Below are positions 10,806-19,374 of a stretch of 64,000 bases of DNA, one piece after another. The position numbers were made by a program, and so were the translations under genes. The first letter of the stretch is position 1. Every line of letters begins with the position of its first letter. Below the pieces are notes generated by a model. The model saw only the letters and a program-made list of their open reading frames with translations, had not been told where the DNA came from and did not search any database. Location of the stretch: positions 124,001-188,000 of the forward strand of contig CP012809.1 in NCBI GenBank assembly GCA_001936135.1. Direction: 5' to 3'. The DNA comes from Saccharomycopsis fibuligera x Saccharomycopsis cf. fibuligera. Taxonomy: Eukaryota > Ascomycota > Saccharomycetes > Ascoideales > Saccharomycopsidaceae.

Positions 10806-11660
10806 TTTGTTGTAAGTTTTGGGACTGTTTAAAAGAAGACTAGTAATACTTTGAACAGTGCAATATCTCTTTAAGACGCGTAACTTCGATAATGAATTTA
10901 CTCTTGCAGCGTTGGCGTATTGCATGGCAGTAGTAGCACTGTAGAGCAAAATAATCATGTGACATGGAGGGTGCATACACCCTTGCGCCGTTCCTGTTTC
11001 ACACCCCCTGTGACCCCCTTTACTGCCAGCTTTGTACAGTACACGAGACAATAAGACAGCAGCGATGATATCAGCAGTACCAAAGAAGTTAATTAATCAG
11101 AACTACGGTTGCTGTAAATATATATAGTCAATACAACCAAACAACTGTCAAATTCCCCTAAACAGCCCCAAATTTAGTTGCTGTTCTAGCGATTGTCCTA
11201 TTGTGTCCCACTTCCTCAGAGGCCTTTCCATCCTGTTCCATCCATCACTTTGCCTCTTTAGTCCACACTTGTCCTAATTAATTACACCATTGCTATCACG
11301 CCTCAGTTGCTGCTCGTCTTCATCTGAACTTATCCGAACTCAAATAGATACAACTCAGCTACATCCAGTACTACTCCTTCCATTTTTTTTTCTTCATCAA
11401 CATTAGGCATTCGGCACTCACTACAGCTTACACTCCCTCGTTCACTAGCAGTGCACATCCAGCTGGCCCCATCTTATCCGTATTTGTTCATCCTCGTACA
11501 CACTTACGAGCAGCTCCCCGATCGACACTTGGTATACACTCTGAACTTCATTTGACACTCGAGATTTCCCACTTGAGTACACGTTTGCTAAATTTGATCC
11601 AATACAACACTTGTATACTCAACTGTCATACACTTCCCATAAACATCACATACACCAAAG
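10806..11660. other. Divergent promoter region, 855 bp
   Basis: It separates the PWWP gene (minus) from the Asn-rich protein gene (plus). It holds an ACGCGT element at 10876-10881, a TATA-like stretch near 11116-11127 and a long pyrimidine-rich, C-biased leader (11130-11650) typical of an extended 5' region for the plus-strand gene. Confidence 0.5.
10876..10881. promoter_or_regulatory. MCB-type element ACGCGT
   Basis: A perfect MluI cell-cycle box about 70 bases upstream of the PWWP gene start. MBF binds this motif in yeasts at genes expressed around G1/S. A single six-base match can arise by chance. Confidence 0.4.
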
Positions 11661-14111
11661 ATGCAAACCACTAGACAAAGACCTTCATTAACCATCAACC
11701 CAAACACATCAGCTACTGGTCATCATCAACCCGCTAGCCCCGGACAATCTAATCTCGCTAATGTTAACCTTCCTCCACCACAACCGCCTTCATTATTGAG
11801 AAACAATAGTATTGCTAGTGTCACAAGTATAAATGAAGGTAATGTTGCTAACGTTAAAGGAAATGGTCGCAACCCATATCAGACACCACAAGCATCAACT
11901 TCAAATTTCAACTTATCGTCATATTACAACCCTCAAAATCCGATTAATGCTACCGCTCCAATGACTCCTAATTATATACCTACTAGACCAGGGCTTCATA
12001 AAACTGCATTAAACGATTCCAAAGTAAGCATTTTAAGTGATGATGATGACTTTGGCAATTATGACAATAATGATAATGATGATGACTACGATGACAGGAT
12101 GTCACTTTCATTATATTCTAATTCAAGTTTGAACAATTCTTCTATCTTAGATTGCACCGAATACCCAAATCAACTAAATCAAAGACAAATAGTTTTCACC
12201 AAAGTATTTGAAACATTGCTAATCAATACGTATCACGCATATCTTACAAATCCACAATTAACCCCGTTTAGTGGACGTTATCCACCTTCGGGAATTGTTC
12301 TGAAAGTTTCTAAAGAGGCTTTAAAGAAGGCGCTAAACCAGAATGTTCAAATTGATTTGAATGTTAAGAATAATACAAAATATAAAACTTTGGCCACCGC
12401 TAAAAGCAACAGCGATGATAATGGTAAAAAAAATAACAATCCAACGGTGATTCAAGCAGCACTACTAAGTCAAATAAGACAAAAATTAATAGAATTAAGC
12501 TCAAAGAATTTTTACAACAATAATGGGGGAAGTTACGGTAACAACAAGAATAGTAGTAGTGGGTTGAATTTAAATGAAATTAGAAATTCGTCAGTTTCTT
12601 CATTGAACTCGTTCAATAACTATACCAATAATGCTAGTACCAATGGTAATGCTGCCAATGTTATAAGCGGGCCAAATATTGACGACGGATTTTCAAATTT
12701 GTCGATTACTACAAATAATGGTACTGCCAACACCATTGATGCTACTACCACTACCAATAATCATAACTTGTTATTCCTAAATAATCAACAATCATCATCA
12801 TCATCATCATCTCCTCAATCATCAGAATTATCCCAGCTATCACAACTTTCTCCAATAAATCATACTTTTTCGCCCATAAATGCAAATTTCAATAATTTCT
12901 ATATCCCCGAAATTTCCTCATCAGCAGCAACTCCGAGTATTTATCAACATAGTAACAACCCTAATAACCTCAACCCTAATAACCTCAACCCACATCAAAA
13001 TGCAACCTCAATTCATGATGCGTTGAACAACTACATCAATAAAAATCATCCATCTTTTGCTCCTGCTGTCGGCACTGGTCAAAGAAGTATAAATGGATCA
13101 ATTGGAAATAGTTCACCATTAACGCCAATAACACCAATAACGCCATTCCCTAATACTATTAATACTGCTAATATCAACAATAACAATAGTATAATGACAA
13201 ACATGAATTTAAACTCTAATATGAATCTGAGTATGAATCATAATACGATTTTGAATAAGCCAAATAAATTAATGTCACCAACTCTTGAAAATTTTAATGA
13301 TAATAGCGATGATAGTCAAAATAACCCCACTCTATCAATGCCATCATCCATGAATACGAAAAAATCAAATAATATAAATAACCCAACATCAAAGTCACTA
13401 AATAAACCATTCTTGCTAAGCTCCCCATTCACCAAAGACACTTTCAATTCTCATACCAAAAATAATAACAATAACTCAACCACCACGAAACCGTCGATGA
13501 AAAATTTGAAACAATTTCAACAATCTACCAAAAATAGACTCACTTTGAACCTAAAAAAGCCAACAAAATTAAAAAATTCGACAATTAGTACTACGGCCAC
13601 TACGAATCTTAGTCCTAGTCCTTTACAAAATGTTCAAAATGACGACGACTTGGATTTTAAGAATGATGACGATTACGTTATCGTGGGCCTGAATCTGAAG
13701 CCAAAGCTGAATTTGGTTAATTCTGATTCGAATTCAAGTATCAAAACGTTAGATTATTCTAATGGTAATGCTAGCACCAATGGTAATGCTAGTGACATCA
13801 GTAATGAGAGTGAACATGAAAGTGAAAGCGAAAATAAAAACGGTAATAGCAATGCTGATGATAGTCTTGGTACGATTACGATTGACACCATCAATACTGC
13901 TAATGATAGCTTCGGTACTGCTAATATGATCAATACTACCGGCATCACCAATAGTGGCGTGTCGCTGAATGGCACTGGTAATAGTGACAATGGCGGTAGT
14001 AGTCATGCTGGAGAAAGAGAAGTTAATGTTAGCAGTCGAAGAAAAAGAAATTCTTTCAAAATGAAAAGATTTGGTAACTGTGATCTTGGTGCTGGTGGCG
14101 CTGCGAAATAA
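11661..14111 (+). CDS. Large Asn/Ser-rich protein of unknown function
   Basis: An 816-residue protein dominated by Asn, Ser and Thr runs, with an Asp-rich tract near 125-145. One segment looks folded: about residues 172-225, containing QIVFTKVFETLLINTYHAYL and TPFSGRYPPSGIVLKVSKEA, followed by a helix near 264-282 (AALLSQIRQKLIELSS). This could be a conserved fungal domain, but I do not recognise it. TP and SP sites are frequent, suggesting phosphorylation. The C-terminus is basic (SSRRKRNSFKMKRFG) and may act in nuclear import. No membrane segment or enzyme motif is visible. Composition resembles yeast transcription or cell-cycle regulators, but that is only a compositional hint. The start is the first ATG after a long leader. 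Confidence 0.75.
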   Translation: MQTTRQRPSLTINPNTSATGHHQPASPGQSNLANVNLPPPQPPSLLRNNSIASVTSINEGNVANVKGNGRNPYQTPQASTSNFNLSSYYNPQNPINATAPMTPNYIPTRPGLHKTALNDSKVSILSDDDDFGNYDNNDNDDDYDDRMSLSLYSNSSLNNSSILDCTEYPNQLNQRQIVFTKVFETLLINTYHAYLTNPQLTPFSGRYPPSGIVLKVSKEALKKALNQNVQIDLNVKNNTKYKTLATAKSNSDDNGKKNNNPTVIQAALLSQIRQKLIELSSKNFYNNNGGSYGNNKNSSSGLNLNEIRNSSVSSLNSFNNYTNNASTNGNAANVISGPNIDDGFSNLSITTNNGTANTIDATTTTNNHNLLFLNNQQSSSSSSSPQSSELSQLSQLSPINHTFSPINANFNNFYIPEISSSAATPSIYQHSNNPNNLNPNNLNPHQNATSIHDALNNYINKNHPSFAPAVGTGQRSINGSIGNSSPLTPITPITPFPNTINTANINNNNSIMTNMNLNSNMNLSMNHNTILNKPNKLMSPTLENFNDNSDDSQNNPTLSMPSSMNTKKSNNINNPTSKSLNKPFLLSSPFTKDTFNSHTKNNNNNSTTTKPSMKNLKQFQQSTKNRLTLNLKKPTKLKNSTISTTATTNLSPSPLQNVQNDDDLDFKNDDDYVIVGLNLKPKLNLVNSDSNSSIKTLDYSNGNASTNGNASDISNESEHESESENKNGNSNADDSLGTITIDTINTANDSFGTANMINTTGITNSGVSLNGTGNSDNGGSSHAGEREVNVSSRRKRNSFKMKRFGNCDLGAGGAAK

Positions 14112-14823
14112 TCTCATTTTTTTTAATTTTAATTTTTATCTTAATTTTTATTTATTTTTCCAAGGTTTGGCTATCACTGGGGCTTTGTTAGCCATCATTT
14201 AAGTTTAGTGTTATTTTTATTATTATTATTATTATAAACGACGAGTGATGATGATGTACAATTTAACTCATTTGTTTTCTTAGATTTTTTTTTTCTCTTT
14301 CTTTTTTTAAATATTGTTTTTTTTTGTCTTAATTTTTAACATTTGATTCTCCGTTACCTTCTCTTCCTCTGTCCTATGTGTTTTGTTCTTTTCTTTTTAC
14401 TTCTTATAGATCCATACTTTTTGCAATCCACATCTTAGCTGTCACATAAGAGAACAGGATTCCAATTTTCTCTACATTTTTCCAGAAATCACGTACGTAT
14501 GTTAGTCTCATAAAGTGCAATATTACAGACTGAGGCTGTGTTATGCATGCTGGGGAACACGTCTGTTGTCGAAGTACTGATAATTGCTTACCGCGCTACG
14601 CGAGCCAATTTGTTCACGCAGCAGCATCGCGATGCAAAAAGAAAAATCCGAACCACTTCAAAGCTTGAAACTCTTCAATTTATACCTTCATTACTAAGGC
14701 AATAATCATTTCAATTGAGTATTACTACCTCTAATACTGGTCAGAAAATCAATTGGTCTTAATTTCACCTTCCCCCTCCTACTAAGAAAAAAAAATAAAC
14801 GATTTTAATATCAAGGAAACGCA
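14112..14823. other. Intergenic region between the Asn-rich gene and NIF3
   Basis: 712 bp, tandem orientation. It is T-rich after the upstream stop, with a (TTA)n stretch near 14210-14234, then the NIF3 promoter. A-rich sequence at 14784-14797 precedes the NIF3 start. I see no gene in it. Confidence 0.6.
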
Positions 14824-15768
14824 ATGTCCAGCAAAACATTAAAAACGGCAGTGCAAGCAATTCAAAAATTCTATCCTCTTGAGCTAGCTGATCGCTCATG
14901 GGATAACGTTGGCCTTCTAGTTGACGCATCAATCGCTACCTCCAAAGCTACCCGAGACAGCTACAGCAATAGCAGCAGCAAGCCAAAATCATTCAAGATT
15001 CTCCTTACGATCGACCTAACTAGACAAGTTGCCCGTGAAGCCGTTGCTAAAGATGTTCAATTAGTTCTCTCATATCACCCATTCATCTTCAGAGGTTTAA
15101 AATCCATTACTCCGCAGAACACCCAACAATTATCATTGTTAGAGTTGATTAAGAATAATGTGTCAGTGTATTCTCCACATACTTCCATCGATGCAGCAAA
15201 TGGCGGGGTTAATGATTGGCTTGTTGATGGGGTATTAGATAATGATGCAGCTTCAATTAGAGAAAAGCAAGTGATTATTCCTGATGCAGTGGATAGCAAT
15301 AGCGGGATGGGCAGACTAGTCACTTTGCAGGAGCCAATTTTATTGCTGACGGCAATCAGTAGAATCAAGAAAGCATTAGGCATTCCTCATGTTCAACTTG
15401 GCGCTGCTTTGACAAAAACCACAGGAAATGATGATGATGATGAAGCTAATTACAAATTAGCTAATCCCCAAGACACGAAAATTTCCAGTATTGCAGTTTG
15501 TGCCGGCTCTGGAGGTTCAGTGTTTAGTAAATTGAAAAAATTGCCGGATTTAATCTATACTGGGGAGCTTTCCCATCATGAAGTGTTAGCATACAGAGAG
15601 CAAGGAGTCAATGTCGTGGTTTGTAATCACTCGAATACTGAGCGTGGATACTTAGAAACTGTCAAAAAAAATTTGGTGAAGGAATTGGTTAGTGGTGGTG
15701 AGCAAGGAGAAGGGGAGTTTTTTGTAGAGATTAGTGAGGTTGATAATGATCCATTGGTGGTTGTTTGA
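14824..15768 (+). CDS. NIF3: NIF3 family metal-binding protein
   Basis: 314 residues of the NIF3/DUF34 family, which is conserved from bacteria to man and forms dinuclear metal centres; its biochemical function is still unsettled. Visible: the N-terminal helix and WDNVGLLVD signature (about 25-33), the metal-binding VLSYHPFIFRGLKSI (near 82-96), PHTSIDAANGGVNDWL (about 117-132), and the C-terminal YTGELSHHEVLAYREQGVNV and CNHSNTERGYL segments that supply further His and Glu ligands. The length is slightly above the budding-yeast protein (288) because of Ser-rich and Asp-rich insertions (about 46-58 and 200-207). The start is the first ATG, with an A-rich leader. It converges on the GAS5-like gene. 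Confidence 0.93.
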   Translation: MSSKTLKTAVQAIQKFYPLELADRSWDNVGLLVDASIATSKATRDSYSNSSSKPKSFKILLTIDLTRQVAREAVAKDVQLVLSYHPFIFRGLKSITPQNTQQLSLLELIKNNVSVYSPHTSIDAANGGVNDWLVDGVLDNDAASIREKQVIIPDAVDSNSGMGRLVTLQEPILLLTAISRIKKALGIPHVQLGAALTKTTGNDDDDEANYKLANPQDTKISSIAVCAGSGGSVFSKLKKLPDLIYTGELSHHEVLAYREQGVNVVVCNHSNTERGYLETVKKNLVKELVSGGEQGEGEFFVEISEVDNDPLVVV

Positions 15769-16195
15769 GATTGTTGTGTTGGTTTGACGATTGGTATTTA
15801 GTTTTTGCAATGTATGTCTTTTGAAGTTATGCTGTTCAGAGGGACCCAGTTGCGTATAGTTGAGCTATAGTATGAAATATTGTAAAAATGCTTTACAAAA
15901 AAGAAAAACAAAGTACATGAATAAAGATTGTATTTTAGTTCATCTATAAAAAGTAAAAAGCAAAACAACGACAAGAGCAAGCCTTCCTTTTTTACCAGTA
16001 AAAATACATCTATAAAATTCTATCAAAACAACAAAATAAAAATGCCAAAAAAAAAAAGAAAAATAAGTGAAAAAAAAAAACAATAAAACATCTAAGAAAC
16101 AAGTGACACACAGAATTGAAAAAGACACAAATAAAATGCAAACGAACAAAGCTTAAAAATTGAGTAAGAGTAGTCTCTTTTCAAAAGAAACATCT
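15769..16195. other. Convergent intergenic region between NIF3 and the GAS5-like gene
   Basis: 427 bp of A-rich sequence shared by two 3' ends. Short minus-strand frames here are translations of A/T runs. Nothing gene-like is seen. Confidence 0.6.
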
Positions 16196-17917
16196 CTATA
16201 ACAAACAAATGATGCCATAAACTAAAGAAACAACTCCAGGAATTACCATATTTTTACCCACACCACCAGTACTAGCGCTTATTGAATGAGTAGTAGAGCT
16301 GGATTCTTTCGTAGAAGCCTCAGCAGCAGTGGCTTGTTTTTCTCCTGCTAATGACTGGGTAAGAGTAGATGGTGATGAAGTTTTCCCAAAGGTGCTCAAA
16401 ATTGAAGAATCGGTCCCATATGGTGCATATGTGCTTAATGCGGTGGTATTGGCCGATGCTGGAGTACTAGTGCTTGCAATAGCCGCAAGGGAGGTGTAAT
16501 TGTTTGAAGTTGAATTATAGCCAAGACCAGTTGTAGTGGTTGCCGGAAGAACAGTGGTATTCCACGCGGTGGTGCCGTTGGTCAAATATGGAATTGATGT
16601 AGTGTAGTTGGAGTTGGAGGTGGTGGTTTGAGTAGTGGAGTTGTAACTAGAGGTTGAGGTAGCGGAAGTAGTAGTGGAGTTAGAGTTAGAGTTAGAATTG
16701 CCAGCAGCAGAAACGCCAGCCTTGATCTCAGTAGAAGAGCCAGTAGACAAGTTGTATTTGGTATTACACTTGTAACTTGTATCTCCGAGTTCACTGGTGG
16801 AGACAATCTTACCAGCACCCTTTTCGATCATTTCTTTAGCGCCATCTGGAGTATTTGGCAAGGTAGAATCACTAAGCCAAGTGCTTGAAGTTGATGGACA
16901 TTGTGGATAGCTGTTAGTAGTAGCAAACCCACCACTTCCTTGAGGATTCTTATTATCAGCATACTGTTTTTTCAAGTTCTTGTAGCTGCCTAATTCAGTA
17001 ACAGATTTATCATCATTGATTTTAACAAGACCATAATTGTTGGATTCTTGAGAATATTCGTAAACTAAACCACCAGACAAAACATTCGTCATTTGAATAG
17101 AATATATGGTTTTGATCTCTGTGAATGGTCTATCAGTGACGGAGTTGCAACCAAATTCTGAGAAAAAAATTGGAATTGGTAAATATTTGAAATCATCCAT
17201 TAGTTTTTTATAACCTGAAGTTTCATAATCGCTGTTACCACACCATGAATAATCATTGTGACCCCAAAAATCAACTCTTGCATCTTCATCACTGCCGCAA
17301 GTAAAATACTCAATTTGCTCTTTTCTATTAGATTCAATATCAGCAGCCGAATATCCAACAGGGATTTGTCTATATTTTCTAGCCTTGATATATTTTTTCA
17401 TGTCTCTGACAACTGCTTTGACATATTTGGCAGTATTGGTAGTTTTTTCATCATTGATGACTTCATTAGCCGCAAAAAAACCAAGCACATTCTTATATTT
17501 AGCAAATGCATCAATGACATCAAACACATTTTTTAAATAAAAGGAATTATATGAACATTGTGCAGCGGCTCTATTGATGGAATTCTTAGGGTTGTTGACA
17601 TCCAAAATCAAATGAATATCGTTTTCTTCAAACAACTTCATGCAATCATCATGGTTTTTGGTTGGGTCTACCGAGTAGACTCTAACTGTATTGATTCCCA
17701 AATCTTTAAACTTGGCCACATCTCGTTGACATACTTGCTTATCAGACAATGGGTCGCTGACATCAGTAGCTGAACTGCCACCAGGCTGATAATCCACCCC
17801 ACGAATATAAAATCTAAGCCCGTCTTTCCAAAATGCATTACCCTTAATTATAACAGGAGATATAGCAAGGGCCGAAAGGGCCTGGAGAAGGAAAAGTAGC
17901 AATAGTCTAGGAAGCAT
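16196..17917 (-). CDS. GAS5: GPI-anchored GH72 beta-1,3-glucanosyltransferase (Gas5-like)
   Basis: A 573-residue cell-wall enzyme that elongates and branches beta-1,3-glucan. A signal peptide occupies residues 1-18. The GH72 catalytic domain (about 22-330) contains RFYIRGVDYQPGGS, the acid/base Glu152 in FFAANEVIN and the nucleophile Glu254 in FFSEFGCN. KYVKAVVRDMKKYIKARKYR is nearly identical to yeast Gas5. The Cys-rich CBM43 module of Gas1/Phr1 is absent, which also places it with Gas5 (Candida Pga4 type). A long Ser/Thr-rich region follows (about 400-545), likely O-mannosylated, then a hydrophobic tail ending GVVSLVYGIICLL that fits a GPI-attachment signal. It is about 90 residues longer than yeast Gas5 because of the Ser/Thr tract. 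The start is the only ATG giving a signal peptide. Confidence 0.93.
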   Translation of the reverse strand: MLPRLLLLFLLQALSALAISPVIIKGNAFWKDGLRFYIRGVDYQPGGSSATDVSDPLSDKQVCQRDVAKFKDLGINTVRVYSVDPTKNHDDCMKLFEENDIHLILDVNNPKNSINRAAAQCSYNSFYLKNVFDVIDAFAKYKNVLGFFAANEVINDEKTTNTAKYVKAVVRDMKKYIKARKYRQIPVGYSAADIESNRKEQIEYFTCGSDEDARVDFWGHNDYSWCGNSDYETSGYKKLMDDFKYLPIPIFFSEFGCNSVTDRPFTEIKTIYSIQMTNVLSGGLVYEYSQESNNYGLVKINDDKSVTELGSYKNLKKQYADNKNPQGSGGFATTNSYPQCPSTSSTWLSDSTLPNTPDGAKEMIEKGAGKIVSTSELGDTSYKCNTKYNLSTGSSTEIKAGVSAAGNSNSNSNSTTTSATSTSSYNSTTQTTTSNSNYTTSIPYLTNGTTAWNTTVLPATTTTGLGYNSTSNNYTSLAAIASTSTPASANTTALSTYAPYGTDSSILSTFGKTSSPSTLTQSLAGEKQATAAEASTKESSSTTHSISASTGGVGKNMVIPGVVSLVYGIICLL

Positions 17918-18269
17918 AACGAGTATTAGAGTTGTCTATTAAGTATAGAAAAACTTAGTAAAATTAAATGGCTATGAGAATTGAGTATAGTATAAGGTCA
18001 AAAAAAAAAAAAAAAAAAAAGAAAAAAAGAAATCCAGCAATACCTTAAGCCTTAAAAATCGCCGGCAAAGCCTGGCTGTTTTATATCGGTATCGGTATAC
18101 TGAGTTGGAGTCATATCTGGGAGATTATGTCCATGTTGGGCGCCCTGGAATGTGGGTGCATGCGCTGAAACTGCGTAAATTAAGTTACCATCAATCCAAC
18201 AGTATGCAGGATAAGGTGCTGCACTGTGCTACGCAGTTCAGTGCTCTAAATTTGTAATTAGGTAAAGGT
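17918..18269. other. Promoter of the GAS5-like gene / SSU72 3' flank
   Basis: 352 bp between two minus-strand genes. It holds an A21 run at 18000-18020 and little else that is recognisable. Confidence 0.55.
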
Positions 18270-19031
18270 TTAGTAATAGGCGGTGCTGTACAAGAGAAGC
18301 AACTGGGGGTGCTCCACCTGCCACTGTGCAAGCACCCCAGTAACCCGGTCCTCGAATGGCCCGTTGCCGCTTCCTTTTCCGCTGCCATTGCCGCTTGCGT
18401 CTTTATTTCCGCTCGCATCGCTTTCACCTCCGCTGGAGATTCCGCGCTCTTCAAGGTCAGCGGCACGGCGGGCCTCGGCCAACGCCCGCGCAAGCCTCAA
18501 GATCGCCTGGCCGCCCACCGCGGCGCTCTCGGTGTCATCGCGAATATCAACATTGATGACATGAACAACCCGATTCAACGCTGCCAGTCTCTGACACAAA
18601 TCATCCAAGACGCTATCAAAACAACGTTCTTCACAAGTGATGATAACGTCAAATACTCGCGTGTTTTCTTGAAACTTTTCTGGTGCTTGTTTCACTCTGC
18701 GATTGCGGTCCAACATTTTGAGAATTCCATTTTGTCTGTAAAGTTTTGGATCTTGTTGCTCGAGCTCTTTGTAAATTTGATCATAGGGAGTGCCAAAAGA
18801 GTAGATATTTGGCTTGTCTATTGAGGGACCGGGAAGTCTGACAGCCGAACCTGTTCCATAAGAGGCGACATTGAATCCAGCCTCTTTGAGTACTTTATGG
18901 GCCTCCATTGACCTGAAATTATTTGTTAGAAAACGCTGCCTGCAGCAATATAATACGCTTGCGAAATCATAAAACACTCACCGATTCTGGTTGGATGCAC
19001 ACACGGTGCAAAATTTCATACTACTAGACAT
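18270..19031 (-). CDS. SSU72: Ssu72 RNA polymerase II CTD phosphatase (two exons)
   Basis: Exon 1 is 19031-18982 and exon 2 is 18912-18270, giving 230 residues. Ssu72 dephosphorylates Ser5/Ser7 of the polymerase II CTD within the cleavage and polyadenylation factor and acts in termination and gene looping. Joined, the N-terminus reads [20 protein letters not shown], carrying the catalytic C-x5-R loop (CASNQNR). The downstream body matches the family: [53 protein letters not shown] and the C-terminal [13 protein letters not shown]. The intron falls inside the codon for the catalytic Arg (CG/G). Residues of about 160-200 are a Gly/Ser/Asn-rich insertion, and the DNA encoding the C-terminal third is unusually GC-rich. 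It is divergent from RTF1. Confidence 0.93.
18913..18981 (-). other. SSU72 intron (69 nt)
   Basis: It begins GTGAGT and ends TTTCAG on the minus strand, with a TTCTAAC branch-like sequence 12-18 bases before the acceptor. Splicing joins the exons in frame and restores the family's catalytic loop, which is strong evidence for it. Confidence 0.9.
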
Positions 19032-19374
19032 GTCGGTTTTTTGAAATTGATCTTGGCTACCTGGTAATAATAAAATATTGTCGCTTAGACAATAGCAACG
19101 TCTTCACCTACCACTACTTCTGTGACAGACCCGCGCTTTGGTTTTAATTTTTGCTATTATTTCGCTTTCGTTTTTCTTTTTAGAGGCTACAACCAGTGCA
19201 CATAACCTCCGGGAGCTTTTCCTCTGAAACTTGCAAAACAATATCGCGAAACTGAAAACTAGGGTAAAGCGTTACGTACTTTGGCATGGTACCATCAAGC
19301 GTGTAACACAGTGGATATCAAAATCTCTATCCCTGATTATTCAATCTTGTTTAGAAATAACTCCATAGCAAGCA
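19032..19374. promoter_or_regulatory. Divergent SSU72/RTF1 promoter region
   Basis: 343 bp separate the starts of two genes that both act on RNA polymerase II. No strong factor site was recognised. It is a candidate bidirectional promoter by position only. Confidence 0.5.

Noticed and set aside
9510-11051. Full 513-codon frame of the PWWP gene as the coding region
   Set aside because: The first 82 codons lack conserved character, and the PWWP domain normally sits at the N-terminus. The ATG at 10805 is preferred.
18191-18824. Several open frames on both strands overlapping SSU72
   Set aside because: They are shadows caused by the GC-rich codons of SSU72 exon 2.
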